From positions 52,030 to 116,029 of the forward strand of contig NW_005179108.1 of the NCBI RefSeq assembly GCF_000350225.1: DNA of 64,000 nucleotides, read 5' to 3'. Both the position numbers and the translations under genes were made by a program. The notes under the pieces are model-generated. The model saw only the letters and a program-made list of their open reading frames with translations, searched no databases and was not told the DNA's origin. Within the stretch, counting starts at the first letter, position 1. Each line of letters opens with the position of its first letter. Shown here piece after piece: positions 30,886-39,519 of the stretch. This DNA is from Chondrus crispus. Lineage: Eukaryota; Rhodophyta; Florideophyceae; Gigartinales; Gigartinaceae.

Positions 30886-32760
30886 TCATTGGGGCGGCAC
30901 ACCCAAGGATTTTTCCTTCGGGAGTGGGGTAACGAGTCGAGCAAGGACTCGCAGATCATCGAGGGAAGCCCCTTGGAGAGCTTCACCTTCGATGCCATGA
31001 GCGCGGAGCAATGTGCAGTAGATGTCAATGGCTCCGTCGCTCTTTTTGGGACTTGATGGGGACGGTGGGGAAGACAACGCTTCCCTAACCGACAGAGTTT
31101 CGGTATGCCCTGCCGAGGGGATATCGACAGCAGGAGGAGCAGCAGCAGGTGCTGCAGGGAGAGGGGAATCTGGAGCAGACGGTCGGGGACAAACGTCGTC
31201 TGCGCGGGGATCTATGGCTCGTATGGGAGCTACGTCAGGGGTTGGAACTTGGTTGCCGAATTGGCGACTGAGGCGCGCTTCGGAGGGAGAGCACAAGGCG
31301 GATGTCCAAGGGTTGAACCAGACAAAGTCACCCGCCGCACTGTGACTTCGTCCGGGAGAAAAGGACGGGCGTCGCCTCGCGAAGGATCGGGATGAGTTGA
31401 TAGGGGGAACAACATCCCAGTCGACCTGATTGATCTTTTCGAGTAAGGAGTGCAGTTCGAAGTCGGTGTCTGCTCCGCCCAAGGGCACAGTATAGTCCAA
31501 AAGGCACATGAGCTCGAAGAGCTTCGGAGGAAGATACCAAAGCCGCCAACAATCGTACGCCTCCCAGAGCAAGGTGGCGGCTACCTTCACGCACCACTCC
31601 GTCAAAAAGACAACCCACAACCCGTGACGAGGATCAGTGAGATGGCTTCCAAAGTAGGTAAGGATGGGACCGAGCTCTGCCCAAAACCCTTGGCAGACCT
31701 CAAATTGTCCCCACCACGAGGGGAGTTGCTGGTACCGGTTGGGATAGTGTGACCGAGCAATTTCCCCCGTCTCAACCATTTGGTAAGCTAGGAAATATCC
31801 CGTGTCCGATCTCATCTTACGCTCGAATCGGACCGTATGCTGGAAGAAGGGGATGTTCCCGCGTTTCGTATATCGGAAATTGAGGGGGAGGATTGCGCGC
31901 GTGTATGACAGGGCATCGTTAGTCACCGTCAGTTGGTTATGCCACAGGCGGTCCGCCTCGAGCACGGGGTCACCCCGTGTCCAGCTGAGAAGGTTGTCAA
32001 GGTAATCACGCTCCCCCTCCGTGCGAAACTTCCACGTGTCACATCCGAAGGACGGAGGGATGAGGGCATCGGATAGGGATAGGTCGAGACGGTCGAGAAC
32101 GGCTTCCATGAACCGCAGGGATAGGCCCTGTCGGCCACGAGGGGAGGAACGAGGCAGGATAGAAGGGGGAATGGCGACACGGGCACGCCAATCGTAGGAG
32201 GAAATGGCTTGAAGGGGAAGGTGACCCGGCAGCATCCCCGCACCGTCGGCAAAGTCGCGCCCGATGCTAGTGACGTCGCGCACGTCGATGGCGGAAAACC
32301 AAGGAGTGGCCGCGTACAGTAAGGGATAGTCACGCATGGATTTACCTTGGAGCTCGGCTAGTGAGGGGTATCGCCAAGGGGCTGATGAAGGATGGAGATC
32401 GGGATGAAAGACCGGTTCAGGAACGTTGGTGTTCGGGGGAAGTCGGGGTATGGAAGGAAGGTCGCTAGGAATGGAAGGCGTGTGTGAGAAGCCCACACCG
32501 CGGCGACCGCGGGCGGTATTTCCGACTGGGATCCGATGAAGGAAACATGGAGATCGTCTTACTCTCACGCGAGCGGCGACCGATGGTCGGAAGAAAAAGG
32601 AAGAAGTTGGGAAGCAAGGGAGTGAAGCCGCTGCGCGAGAGCGCTCAGAAGGGGGCTCTGTAGTGCAATACGCACCTGGAAAGGGGGGTGAAAAGAAAGG
32701 AAAACATTTGGATATGAAAAGTAGTCCGGGTTTGGGGGACACACGTGTGAATAATTGCAC
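30886..32760 (-). CDS. Long antisense ORF of element B, 624 open codons
   Basis: I do not recognise this protein. The minus-strand frame is open from within U3 of the 3' LTR (GTG at 32760) to a stop at 30886. The first in-frame ATG is at 32337 (MRDYPLLYAATPWFS), giving about 483 residues; upstream codons may belong to a spliced or non-ATG start. The middle (about residues 130-450) is globular, rich in Trp, Tyr and Phe (LPSWWGQFEVCQGFWAELG, LLWEAYDCWRLWYLPPK). The last 150 residues are Pro/Ala/Ser-rich and end in a short helix. No membrane segment or known catalytic motif is evident. Position and orientation equal those of the antisense ORF in element A, but I see no convincing sequence similarity. 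The absence of stops over 1.9 kb argues for coding constraint or youth. Confidence 0.65.
   Translation of the reverse strand: MQLFTRVSPKPGLLFISKCFPFFSPPFPGAYCTTEPPSERSRAAASLPCFPTSSFFFRPSVAARVRVRRSPCFLHRIPVGNTARGRRGVGFSHTPSIPSDLPSIPRLPPNTNVPEPVFHPDLHPSSAPWRYPSLAELQGKSMRDYPLLYAATPWFSAIDVRDVTSIGRDFADGAGMLPGHLPLQAISSYDWRARVAIPPSILPRSSPRGRQGLSLRFMEAVLDRLDLSLSDALIPPSFGCDTWKFRTEGERDYLDNLLSWTRGDPVLEADRLWHNQLTVTNDALSYTRAILPLNFRYTKRGNIPFFQHTVRFERKMRSDTGYFLAYQMVETGEIARSHYPNRYQQLPSWWGQFEVCQGFWAELGPILTYFGSHLTDPRHGLWVVFLTEWCVKVAATLLWEAYDCWRLWYLPPKLFELMCLLDYTVPLGGADTDFELHSLLEKINQVDWDVVPPINSSRSFARRRPSFSPGRSHSAAGDFVWFNPWTSALCSPSEARLSRQFGNQVPTPDVAPIRAIDPRADDVCPRPSAPDSPLPAAPAAAPPAVDIPSAGHTETLSVREALSSPPSPSSPKKSDGAIDIYCTLLRAHGIEGEALQGASLDDLRVLARLVTPLPKEKSLGVPPQ
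32648..32655 (+). promoter_or_regulatory. Polypurine tract of element B
   Basis: AGAAGGGGG lies just before the 3' LTR start at 32659, as expected for the plus-strand primer. The antisense ORF runs through it on the other strand. Confidence 0.6.
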
Positions 32761-33706
32761 AGTTTTAATTTTTAATTATTTTATTTTATTTAGTTAATTA
32801 GTTGGCATTAATTTTGCTGACACTAGATTAGATCTAGGATCTAGCGCCGCGAGCTACTGTACTGGCTCCGGCGGGGCGATATATACCTTAGCCCTCTGAC
32901 GACCAAGTCAGTAAAGGTAACCCGAGTTGCCGGAGTTGAATGTCGCCTTGGTCGAAGTCCGTCTCTACCAAGACGCTCCCTTTTACCTAAGCCTACGGCA
33001 TCCTCTATCGCTCGGGGTTCCCTTTTCTCTTTCTTTTATTTCCCTATCCTTTTCTATCTCTAATTCTACCTATTTTTCCCTTATCTTGTGTTGGTGCCAT
33101 CGGCCTCGGTTGCGACCGAACCGGTGTAGGTGTTTCGAGCCATCGGGCGACACAGTTGACGTAGCGCTGCTACTGTGACCCATTTTCCGACGGAGACTGT
33201 TGTAACGACGTCTCCCTCGAAGGGCTCCGTCGTGTTACGAGCCAGTGTTGGTACCATCGGTGTCGGTTGCGACCGAACCGGTGTAGGTGTTTCGAGCCAT
33301 CGGGCGGCACAGTTGACGTAGCGCTGCTACTTTCATTTCATCCCGTCGGGCTGCGTTGCGACGCCCCCGTCGAAGGCCTTGTCGCGTTACAAGGTGTCGA
33401 AGAAGCTCAACGAGCATTGGCCTTACAACCCAGTGGAACCGGGGTACCTACGTACGCACCCCACCCCACACTCGTCGAGCAGATCTCTTCGCAAGTCTCT
33501 ACCACATCGATCCCGGGCTGGGCTATTTCTCTGTGCCCCCCCATCAGGGATCCGAGCTACTACGAGTGGCAAGCTCGTTTAAACGGAGAAGGGAGAGTCG
33601 GACACTCCGTAGCGCTGTGCCATCGGCAGTTCTTCTTTTTGTTGCTGTTGTTGTTTTGCTGGACCATCGGACCGCGGTCTCTGCCCGACAGGCGCATTGC
33701 ACTACA
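32659..33706 (+). repeat. 3' LTR of element B (1048 bp)
   Basis: It starts TGTAGTGCAATACGC and ends GCATTGCACTACA. It contains a 157-bp tandem duplication (GTGTTGG...GCTGCTAC at 33088 and 33245) and lacks the 130-bp duplication of the 5' LTR. It abuts the interrupted pol of element C at 33707. Confidence 0.9.
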
Positions 33707-34817
33707 GTACGGTACCCTCCGCCGTCGGTTGGGATATAGGTGACCGTTCGTCCGGGTCAACCCCTTCATTCCCAGCGGTTGCCTTCTCGTCGGAGCTGGA
33801 TCGGCCAGCTCCTGCCTCTCCGACTTGATCGGTCAAGTCGGTCAGGTGCAACGCGTGCGCGACCCCCTCACCGACTCGACGTTCGGGCGTGAGGATCGTG
33901 AGGGGGTTGCGCTTCGCGTATCCCACGACGGTGTGCTTCGGAAGCCGCCTCTCCCGTCGCGAGAAGTTCGCGACGATGACTTCGAATGTCTGGTTCGGCA
34001 GGACTTCCGCGACGCCATTTGTCATCCTCACCCCATGCCGGTGTTGGAGTGAGGGCTTGGGCTCCAGGAACACGAGACCCCTCCCCGCGGTTGTCACACG
34101 CACACGGTCTTGCGACATCGCGGGGATGGTAACCCAGCGGCCGATTCGGATCGCCTGCGGGGCCTCCTCGCGTACCTCCGGACGACTCGTTTGGCGACCG
34201 TGTCGCCTGGTAGGGGAAGTCCGTTCCCCCTTCCCATCGACGATGGCTACCGAGCCACCGTGACGAAGTTCGAGCTTCTGTCCGTCGATGTTGATGCTGC
34301 GTACGTGAGCATTGATGAACGCGGTCCCAAGTAGAACGGGAACAGCGAGTTGTTCAGCCACTACGAAAGGTATGCGGAACGTCGTGTTCCGCAACCGGAC
34401 CGCGAGGCGGACGACCGCCGTAAGTCGAAGCGGGTTACTGTTCGCGCCGGCCAGGCGTGGTAATGGCGCGTCCCGTATTACGCAACGGGCCCAGTCGGGA
34501 GGGAGGTCGGCCTTCCTCACCAAGTTGTAGCCCGAGCACGTGTCGACGGCGATGGTGTGGGGCTTAAACGCGTTGCCTTCGGTGGCCACGGAGCCCAGGA
34601 CGTTATATATTTTCGACGTCATGAGGCATACGAGGCCATCGACCACCTTGGGCGCGACCTTATCGGTGAGGTCGTTCCGCCGGTGCCTTCGACTTCGGCG
34701 TTGGCCCCTCTTGCGTTTCCTTCGGCTCGAGTCGGGGGACGTTCGCGTCTCAGTGACGCCCGTCCCGGTGCTGGAGTCCGTACGAGGCGAACATTTCGTC
34801 GGCGACCTTGGGCTCAC
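33707..34817 (-). pseudogene. pol of element C, protease region, truncated
   Basis: The minus-strand frame begins around 34817 (SPRSPTKCSPRTD) and carries the protease-like region with VDTCSGYNLVRKADLP, where Cys replaces the Gly of DTG as in element A. The following part (VTIPAMSQDRVRVTT, SLQHRHGVRMTNGV) aligns with element A downstream of its stop and shows that the ancestral codon there was TGG. The protein is cut at EGTV by the B LTR, before RT. The frame linking it to gag is not simple: the -1 frame at the end of gag stops after about ten codons, so indels are likely. Confidence 0.85.
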
Positions 34818-35109
34818 GGGGTCAGGAGGTCGACCGACTCGTGTCGGTCGTCGTTAACCGTGTCTCGCTTGTTGCTCGTCACTGGGACGTCGGGTGTCCT
34901 GGCGATGCCTTCTTCCAACATCGGGTCTACGTGGGCCTCGGTGTTGGGTTTCTCCTGCGATGTAGACATTGCTGGAGTCCCCGTGCTCAACTCCGATAGC
35001 GGGGGATGTATTATCGGACAATACCCCCCGTGTCCTTGGCGAGCACGCGGGGACCGGTCTAGTTCATAGGAAAAAGACGGCTCACGCGACCGCGTGTACG
35101 TAACCGTCT

Positions 35110-37680
35110 TTACCCTTTTTTCGAACTACCGGTGCTATCGGAGCTACCCCCCTGGCTATCGGTGGCCAGGTCCCCTTCGGGTCCTTGGCCGCGTGGGTCG
35201 GGACGATCCCCCCACTGCGGCCGCGCGTCATCGGCGAAGTACCCGGGTACTTCCTGACTTTGAGCTGCGACATCCGGACGTCGCAGGATCTGAGGGACGT
35301 GTCGAACCGGTTCGCCTTCTTGTCCCTCTGGGGGTAGGGGATACGGGCCCTCTACCCAATCTTGTAGGTACATGATCGCGTTCTGTACCTGTTGGGGTAG
35401 CCGAGAACAGTCTCGGTACCCTCTCCCTCCTTGGCGGGGGGACCTTGTGTCGGCCTGGTGGTAGTCGGGCCGATCCCGACGATCGAGTTCGGTACGACGA
35501 TACCCGCCTCCACAGGGGGCGAAGCGAGCGCCCCCACCCGACCGATTCGGGTAACCTTGACGCGGGGGACGACCCTCGCCGACCGCTTGCCAGAGTAGAT
35601 TGCGCGCCCCGGGGCGCGTCTCCATCTGGTAGCAGTAGTTCCTGTACGGTGTGAACATTCGTTGTTCCGGCGACAAGAACGAGCAGGCGTACATGGCGTG
35701 TCCGTACGTACGACATAGCCAGCACACGTACGCGCTGCCGTCCGTTGAGGCGAAGGTCGCCGCGTGACGCGCCTCCTCATCGGTGAGGAGGGGCAGGCGA
35801 GGGGCTTCACCTCCGGTATCTCGGTTTGAGATGTCGAGCTCAGCGACCCGGGGGTCCGTACCCCTGGGCGCTCTTGGAGTGGCCGCGAACGCGGTCGCGT
35901 AGCTCGACGTCGTTCCGGTCGACATTGGTGAAGGGTGTCGACCCCCTACTGGCCCTGCACCTTGCGTAATGAGGACAGGGTCGGCCTGCCACTCATCCTC
36001 CCCGACATGGAGGGTAGAGGCGGGCGAACTTGTTGCGGCAGACTTCGTAGTCCTGCCAGCCCTCCCTGTCGGTTTCGAATCCGGCAGAGGTAGACCGCGT
36101 CGAGCGCGGTAAGTGGTTCTTTCCGCCGTTGCGATACGGCAGATGGTCGGAAGATCGGTCTTCTGGCGGCTCGGCAGCCGCTGCACTGTCTCGGAGACTG
36201 CGGCACGGGTCGCAGGAGCGAGTCCCCGCACGAAGTAGTGCGCGAGGGACTGTTCGGAGAACACTGCTGTGCACCGGAACGCGGCAGTTTCGAGCCGGTC
36301 CGCGAACGTGCTCTCCGTTTCATGAGATTGCTGTCGCGCCGTCGCGACAGCGTCGTACGCTTCACCTAACACGTCGTCGGTTAGGTAGCGTTTCAGGAAC
36401 TGGTTCACGAGTCCCGGCCAACTCACGTCGTCGTGTAGTTGGCCGGCGCGGAGGCCACGCATCGTATAACTCGTATACAGGCGCTCCGCGTCGCGCTCTA
36501 AAAAGTGCGCGAGGACTCTCACGGCAACACCTTCGGTCAGGTGTTGCGAGTTGAAGGTTATCCGAATATCCTTCAAGAACGGTAGAAGCTGGATCGGGTC
36601 CGTACCGTCAAAGCTCTTCATCGTGGCACGGATCCCACAGCAGCGTTGGACGTACTTCGCGATCCGTCCCGCGTCACCCGAGGTAACGAGCCTCGAGGTG
36701 TTATCCAAGCGGTACATACGATAGTCAGCAACGGCGCTGAACTCTTGGATCATCGTATGTACCGGCTCGAGCCCGGGGTCAGCGGGACCCAGCGTGCCGA
36801 AGGAGGTAACCGGTAGCGTACGGAAGTCTACCGGACCTGAATGCTCGGCATAACTCGCCGGCGGGTAGCCGCCCCAGCGGGGATCGACGGAGAACATCGG
36901 TTCTCCGGATCCGCGGGCGGCTCCTCCACGGTCCTGTTCTTCCGCGTACGATACGCGGTCCATCTGCCGCCTACTTCCGGGGATAGGCGGCAATGCTTGG
37001 GTCTCGGACGCGAGATTCGCGCCCATCGGGGGACGGGTTCCTTCCGCAGTGCGACTAGTGTCGGCCCCAGTCGGACGCCAACCTTCCGGAGCGACGGCGC
37101 TCGCAAGTACGGCACCACCGGGCCCTCTCGTGGGGGCACCGGGCAGCCTTGCGGCCATGGTCCGTTCCATGTCACGAGCACGCTGTCGCGTAGCGTTGAG
37201 CTCGGCGGAGAAGTGCGCGAACGCACCCAACTGTTCTGCTGACGGGGACGGTCGATCGTCGGGACGTCTCGTCGAGGTCGCCCTCGTGGGGCGACCTTGC
37301 CCGTGCAGTACGGGCTGTGCGAGGCGTGAGTCTTCGACGAGCACCAGTCGCGAGAGTAACTCGTCGACTAGTGCTCGGAGATTCTCCAAGGACTGGCTGA
37401 CTCGATCGAACCTCCCTTCACGTAGGGAGCGGAGCTCGTCCATACATCGCGAGTAGACGGCGTCCGTCACGTCTATACGGAGTGAAGTACGGACTTCCTC
37501 GATGTAGTCAGCTATGCAATCGAACATCGCAGCTGCTTGTCCTTCGGGGGACTCGGGCGACGGTTCGCGGTCTCGGAGACCAGCGTCGCCGTCGCCGAAC
37601 GGCGGTGATGGTGCGTGCATAGCGGCCGCCCTCGGATCCGCCGGTTCGGACCGGATCGAGGTGGCGTATTCTTGACTCAT
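35110..37680 (-). CDS. gag of element C, intact, 856 codons
   Basis: The ATG at 37680 (MSQEYATSIRSEPAD) opens an uninterrupted frame to TAA at 35110. It forms the capsid and nucleocapsid of the particle. It has an N-terminal helix region (CMDELRSLREGRFDRV), a capsid-like core (FDGTDPIQLLPFLKDIRITF, VNQFLKRYLTDDVLGEAYDA) and a CCHC knuckle (CWLCRTYGHAMYAC). The C-terminus is Arg/Gly/Pro-rich and ends SSKKG. The frame stays open upstream into the LTR, but the ATG matches the start in element A and lies about 75 nt after the PBS. It is the best reference for the damaged gag of A. Confidence 0.92.
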   Translation of the reverse strand: MSQEYATSIRSEPADPRAAAMHAPSPPFGDGDAGLRDREPSPESPEGQAAAMFDCIADYIEEVRTSLRIDVTDAVYSRCMDELRSLREGRFDRVSQSLENLRALVDELLSRLVLVEDSRLAQPVLHGQGRPTRATSTRRPDDRPSPSAEQLGAFAHFSAELNATRQRARDMERTMAARLPGAPTRGPGGAVLASAVAPEGWRPTGADTSRTAEGTRPPMGANLASETQALPPIPGSRRQMDRVSYAEEQDRGGAARGSGEPMFSVDPRWGGYPPASYAEHSGPVDFRTLPVTSFGTLGPADPGLEPVHTMIQEFSAVADYRMYRLDNTSRLVTSGDAGRIAKYVQRCCGIRATMKSFDGTDPIQLLPFLKDIRITFNSQHLTEGVAVRVLAHFLERDAERLYTSYTMRGLRAGQLHDDVSWPGLVNQFLKRYLTDDVLGEAYDAVATARQQSHETESTFADRLETAAFRCTAVFSEQSLAHYFVRGLAPATRAAVSETVQRLPSRQKTDLPTICRIATAERTTYRARRGLPLPDSKPTGRAGRTTKSAATSSPASTLHVGEDEWQADPVLITQGAGPVGGRHPSPMSTGTTSSYATAFAATPRAPRGTDPRVAELDISNRDTGGEAPRLPLLTDEEARHAATFASTDGSAYVCWLCRTYGHAMYACSFLSPEQRMFTPYRNYCYQMETRPGARNLLWQAVGEGRPPRQGYPNRSGGGARFAPCGGGYRRTELDRRDRPDYHQADTRSPRQGGRGYRDCSRLPQQVQNAIMYLQDWVEGPYPLPPEGQEGEPVRHVPQILRRPDVAAQSQEVPGYFADDARPQWGDRPDPRGQGPEGDLATDSQGGSSDSTGSSKKG

Positions 37681-37737
37681 CTCAACGCATACGGACGCGG
37701 AGGAAAAAGAAAGTCTTCTCGGAAAGATCTCGGGATC

Positions 37738-37755
37738 TTCTAGGTCGGGAGACCA
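37738..37755 (-). promoter_or_regulatory. Primer-binding site of element C
   Basis: The minus strand reads TGGTCTCCCGACCTAGAA one base after the LTR end, identical to A and B. Confidence 0.85.
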
Positions 37756-37756
37756 C

Positions 37757-38459
37757 TGTAGCATAAACACCCCCAGACGACTGGAGGTGTATGCGCAGTT
37801 CGACCTGTAGACCCCGGATCGGAGAAGGGGTGAAGCGGGCCAACCAGCTACGGAACCGGGCTCGGGCCCGGGTAGCAGTGGTAGAGCGGGAGCGAGCAGG
37901 GACGCGCGCACGCACGAGCGGATCGACGCCTCGACGCCCCGGAGCAGCACTGGGTGACGTACCAGTGCTGACGGGCGGAGGCGGTTCCGTGCTCGCTCGC
38001 GTGCTGCGCGTCCACTCCGGCTCGGCTCCGACTAAACGCGCGCGAAGAGCGAAGGCGACGTTTAGAATAAGCTGGGTGGACTGACCTTGGCGGTCGGTAG
38101 AGGACAAGCCCGTGCTTGTCCCTCCCCGCCGCCGTCGGTCCGCACCATATTTAATATACAAAACAATCCATCATAACACTACAGTACCGAGGTACTGTAG
38201 TGGACTACTGTAGTGCAGGTCGGCCTGCACTGTAATACTGTCAGCTATGTCGAGGCTGACAGTACACGTATTACCCGTGGTGCGTGCGCGCTTCGTTCGC
38301 GCGCTGTACACGTGTGCACGTGTATGCGCGTGTCCCTTGTCCCCGTGGTGTACACGTGGACACGCGCGGTTGTACTGTGGAGCGTCGAGCTCTACAGTAG
38401 GGGATCCTGTTGTTGATCTAATCTAACTAAAAAGGCCCCAGGGGGGGGGTTATACTACA
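37757..38459 (-). repeat. 5' LTR of element C (703 bp)
   Basis: The minus strand starts TGTAGTATAACCCCCC and ends GTTTATGCTACA. It has the ATTAAATAT box and a GCGGACC hairpin with a GACAAG...CTTGTC tip near 38095-38150. It matches the solo LTR at 16716-17414. Confidence 0.9.
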
Positions 38460-39102
38460 GGGGGGCATGTACGTAGGGTACCACGGTTCCACGGGGTTGT
38501 AAGGCCAATGCTCGTTGAGCTTCTTCGACACCTTGTAACGCGACAAGGTCTTCGACGGGGGCGTCGCAACGCAGCCCGACGAGATGAAACTTTAGTAGCA
38601 GCGCTACACCAATGTGCCGCCGGATGGCTCGAAACGCCTTCACCGGTTCGGTCGCAACCAATACCGATGGTACCAACTCAAGATATGGGAAACAAGTAGA
38701 ATTAGAGATATAAAAGGATAGATAAATAAAGGAAAAAGAAAGGGAACCCCCGAGCGCAAAGGATAACGTGAGCTGTAGTAGAAGGGAATGTCTTATAGAA
38801 GACGGACTTCGACCAAGGTGTTATTCAACTCCGGCAACTCGGGTTACCTTAACTGACTTGATGGTCAGTGGGCTAAGGTATATATCGCCCCGCCGGAGCC
38901 ACTACAGTAGCTCCCGGCGCTAGATCCTAGATCTAATCTAGTGTCAGGCATATTAATGCTAACTAATAACTAAATTAAAATAAATAAATAAAAACTGTGC
39001 AAATATTAACACATGTGTCCCCCAATTCAGGACTACAGTGTCCACATTCCAACTTTGTTTCTTTTCACATCACCCCCTTGTGCAGCCCCTTATTGCAACA
39101 CA
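38460..39102 (-). mobile_element. Old reversed fragment of a B-family LTR
   Basis: The minus strand matches the first ~800 bp of the B LTR in order, from the terminus near 39102 (CAATAAGGGGCTGC) through the GTGTGTCCCCC region, CTACTGTA and GGCGATATATACC, to CGTCGAAGACCTTGTCGCGTTACAAGG. Many substitutions and indels show that it is much older than B. It is broken at 38460 by insertion of element C. Confidence 0.8.
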
Positions 39103-39235
39103 CTAACCTTACTTTCTGCTACCTACTTGCGCCTACCGCTCCCGGACCCGTTGCCGGTTACCGCCGGGTGGTCTCCGGTGTATACTGCGTTCTGAACACG
39201 CGTGCTCTGCCCTGGGATTATCACCGCGACCCCAG

Positions 39236-39519
39236 TGCACGACAACCAGGTTATTCGTATACGGATAGCAGGTTGCTGTTCGATGTGATTTCAAATGAAA
39301 CGAGAACGGCTGAGAAGAGTCTTATGCTTGATATTGCCGCAACACGAGCAGCATTCTTGAAGAAGGATATCATCGATATCGGGTTTGCGAGAAGCAGTGA
39401 CAATATCGCAGACGGATTGGCCAAGTGCATGAAACAAAAAGCTCTCATAGATGTGCTGAGTACCGGGAAGCTAGAAGTCAAACCAGAGCAATGGATTGTT
39501 CGAAACTTAATCCCTTTTT
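39236..39519 (+). pseudogene. Ty1/copia RNase H fragment
   Basis: A short stretch in one frame carries SYTDSRLLFDVIS, MLDIAATRAAFLKKDIIDIG, SSDNIADGLAKCMKQKAL and TGKLEVKPEQWIVR. This is the C-terminal end of a Ty1/copia RNase H domain, where DSRSLFD, the LADxLTK block and the W-I-R end are typical. No other pol part precedes it, so it is an isolated relic. Confidence 0.8.

Larger units (their letters stand above)
19371..33706 (+). mobile_element. Ty3/gypsy chromovirus-type element B, 14.3 kb
   Basis: The order is: 5' LTR (19371-20566, with an assembly gap), PBS (20571), gag (20734-23019, one TAG), intact pol (23067-27284), chromodomain (27146-27472), a 3.4-kb spacer, a long antisense ORF (32760 back to 30886) and the 3' LTR (32659-33706). 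LTR termini are perfect inverted repeats (TGTAGTGCAAT / ATTGCACTACA). There is no matching target duplication (ATAAG left, GTACG right). The two LTRs differ by separate internal duplications. The element may therefore be a recombinant of two copies, or mis-assembled around the gap. Confidence 0.88.
33707..38459 (-). mobile_element. Ty3/gypsy element C, 5' part only
   Basis: The minus-strand order is 5' LTR (38459-37757), PBS, intact gag (37680-35110) and the start of pol including protease (34817-33707), then an abrupt join to the 3' LTR of element B. RT, RNase H, integrase and the 3' LTR are missing, and no remainder is found left of B. Gag and protease align closely with element A, so A and C are one lineage. 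The outer edge of the 5' LTR abuts a reversed fragment of a B-family LTR, into which C evidently inserted. Confidence 0.88.
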
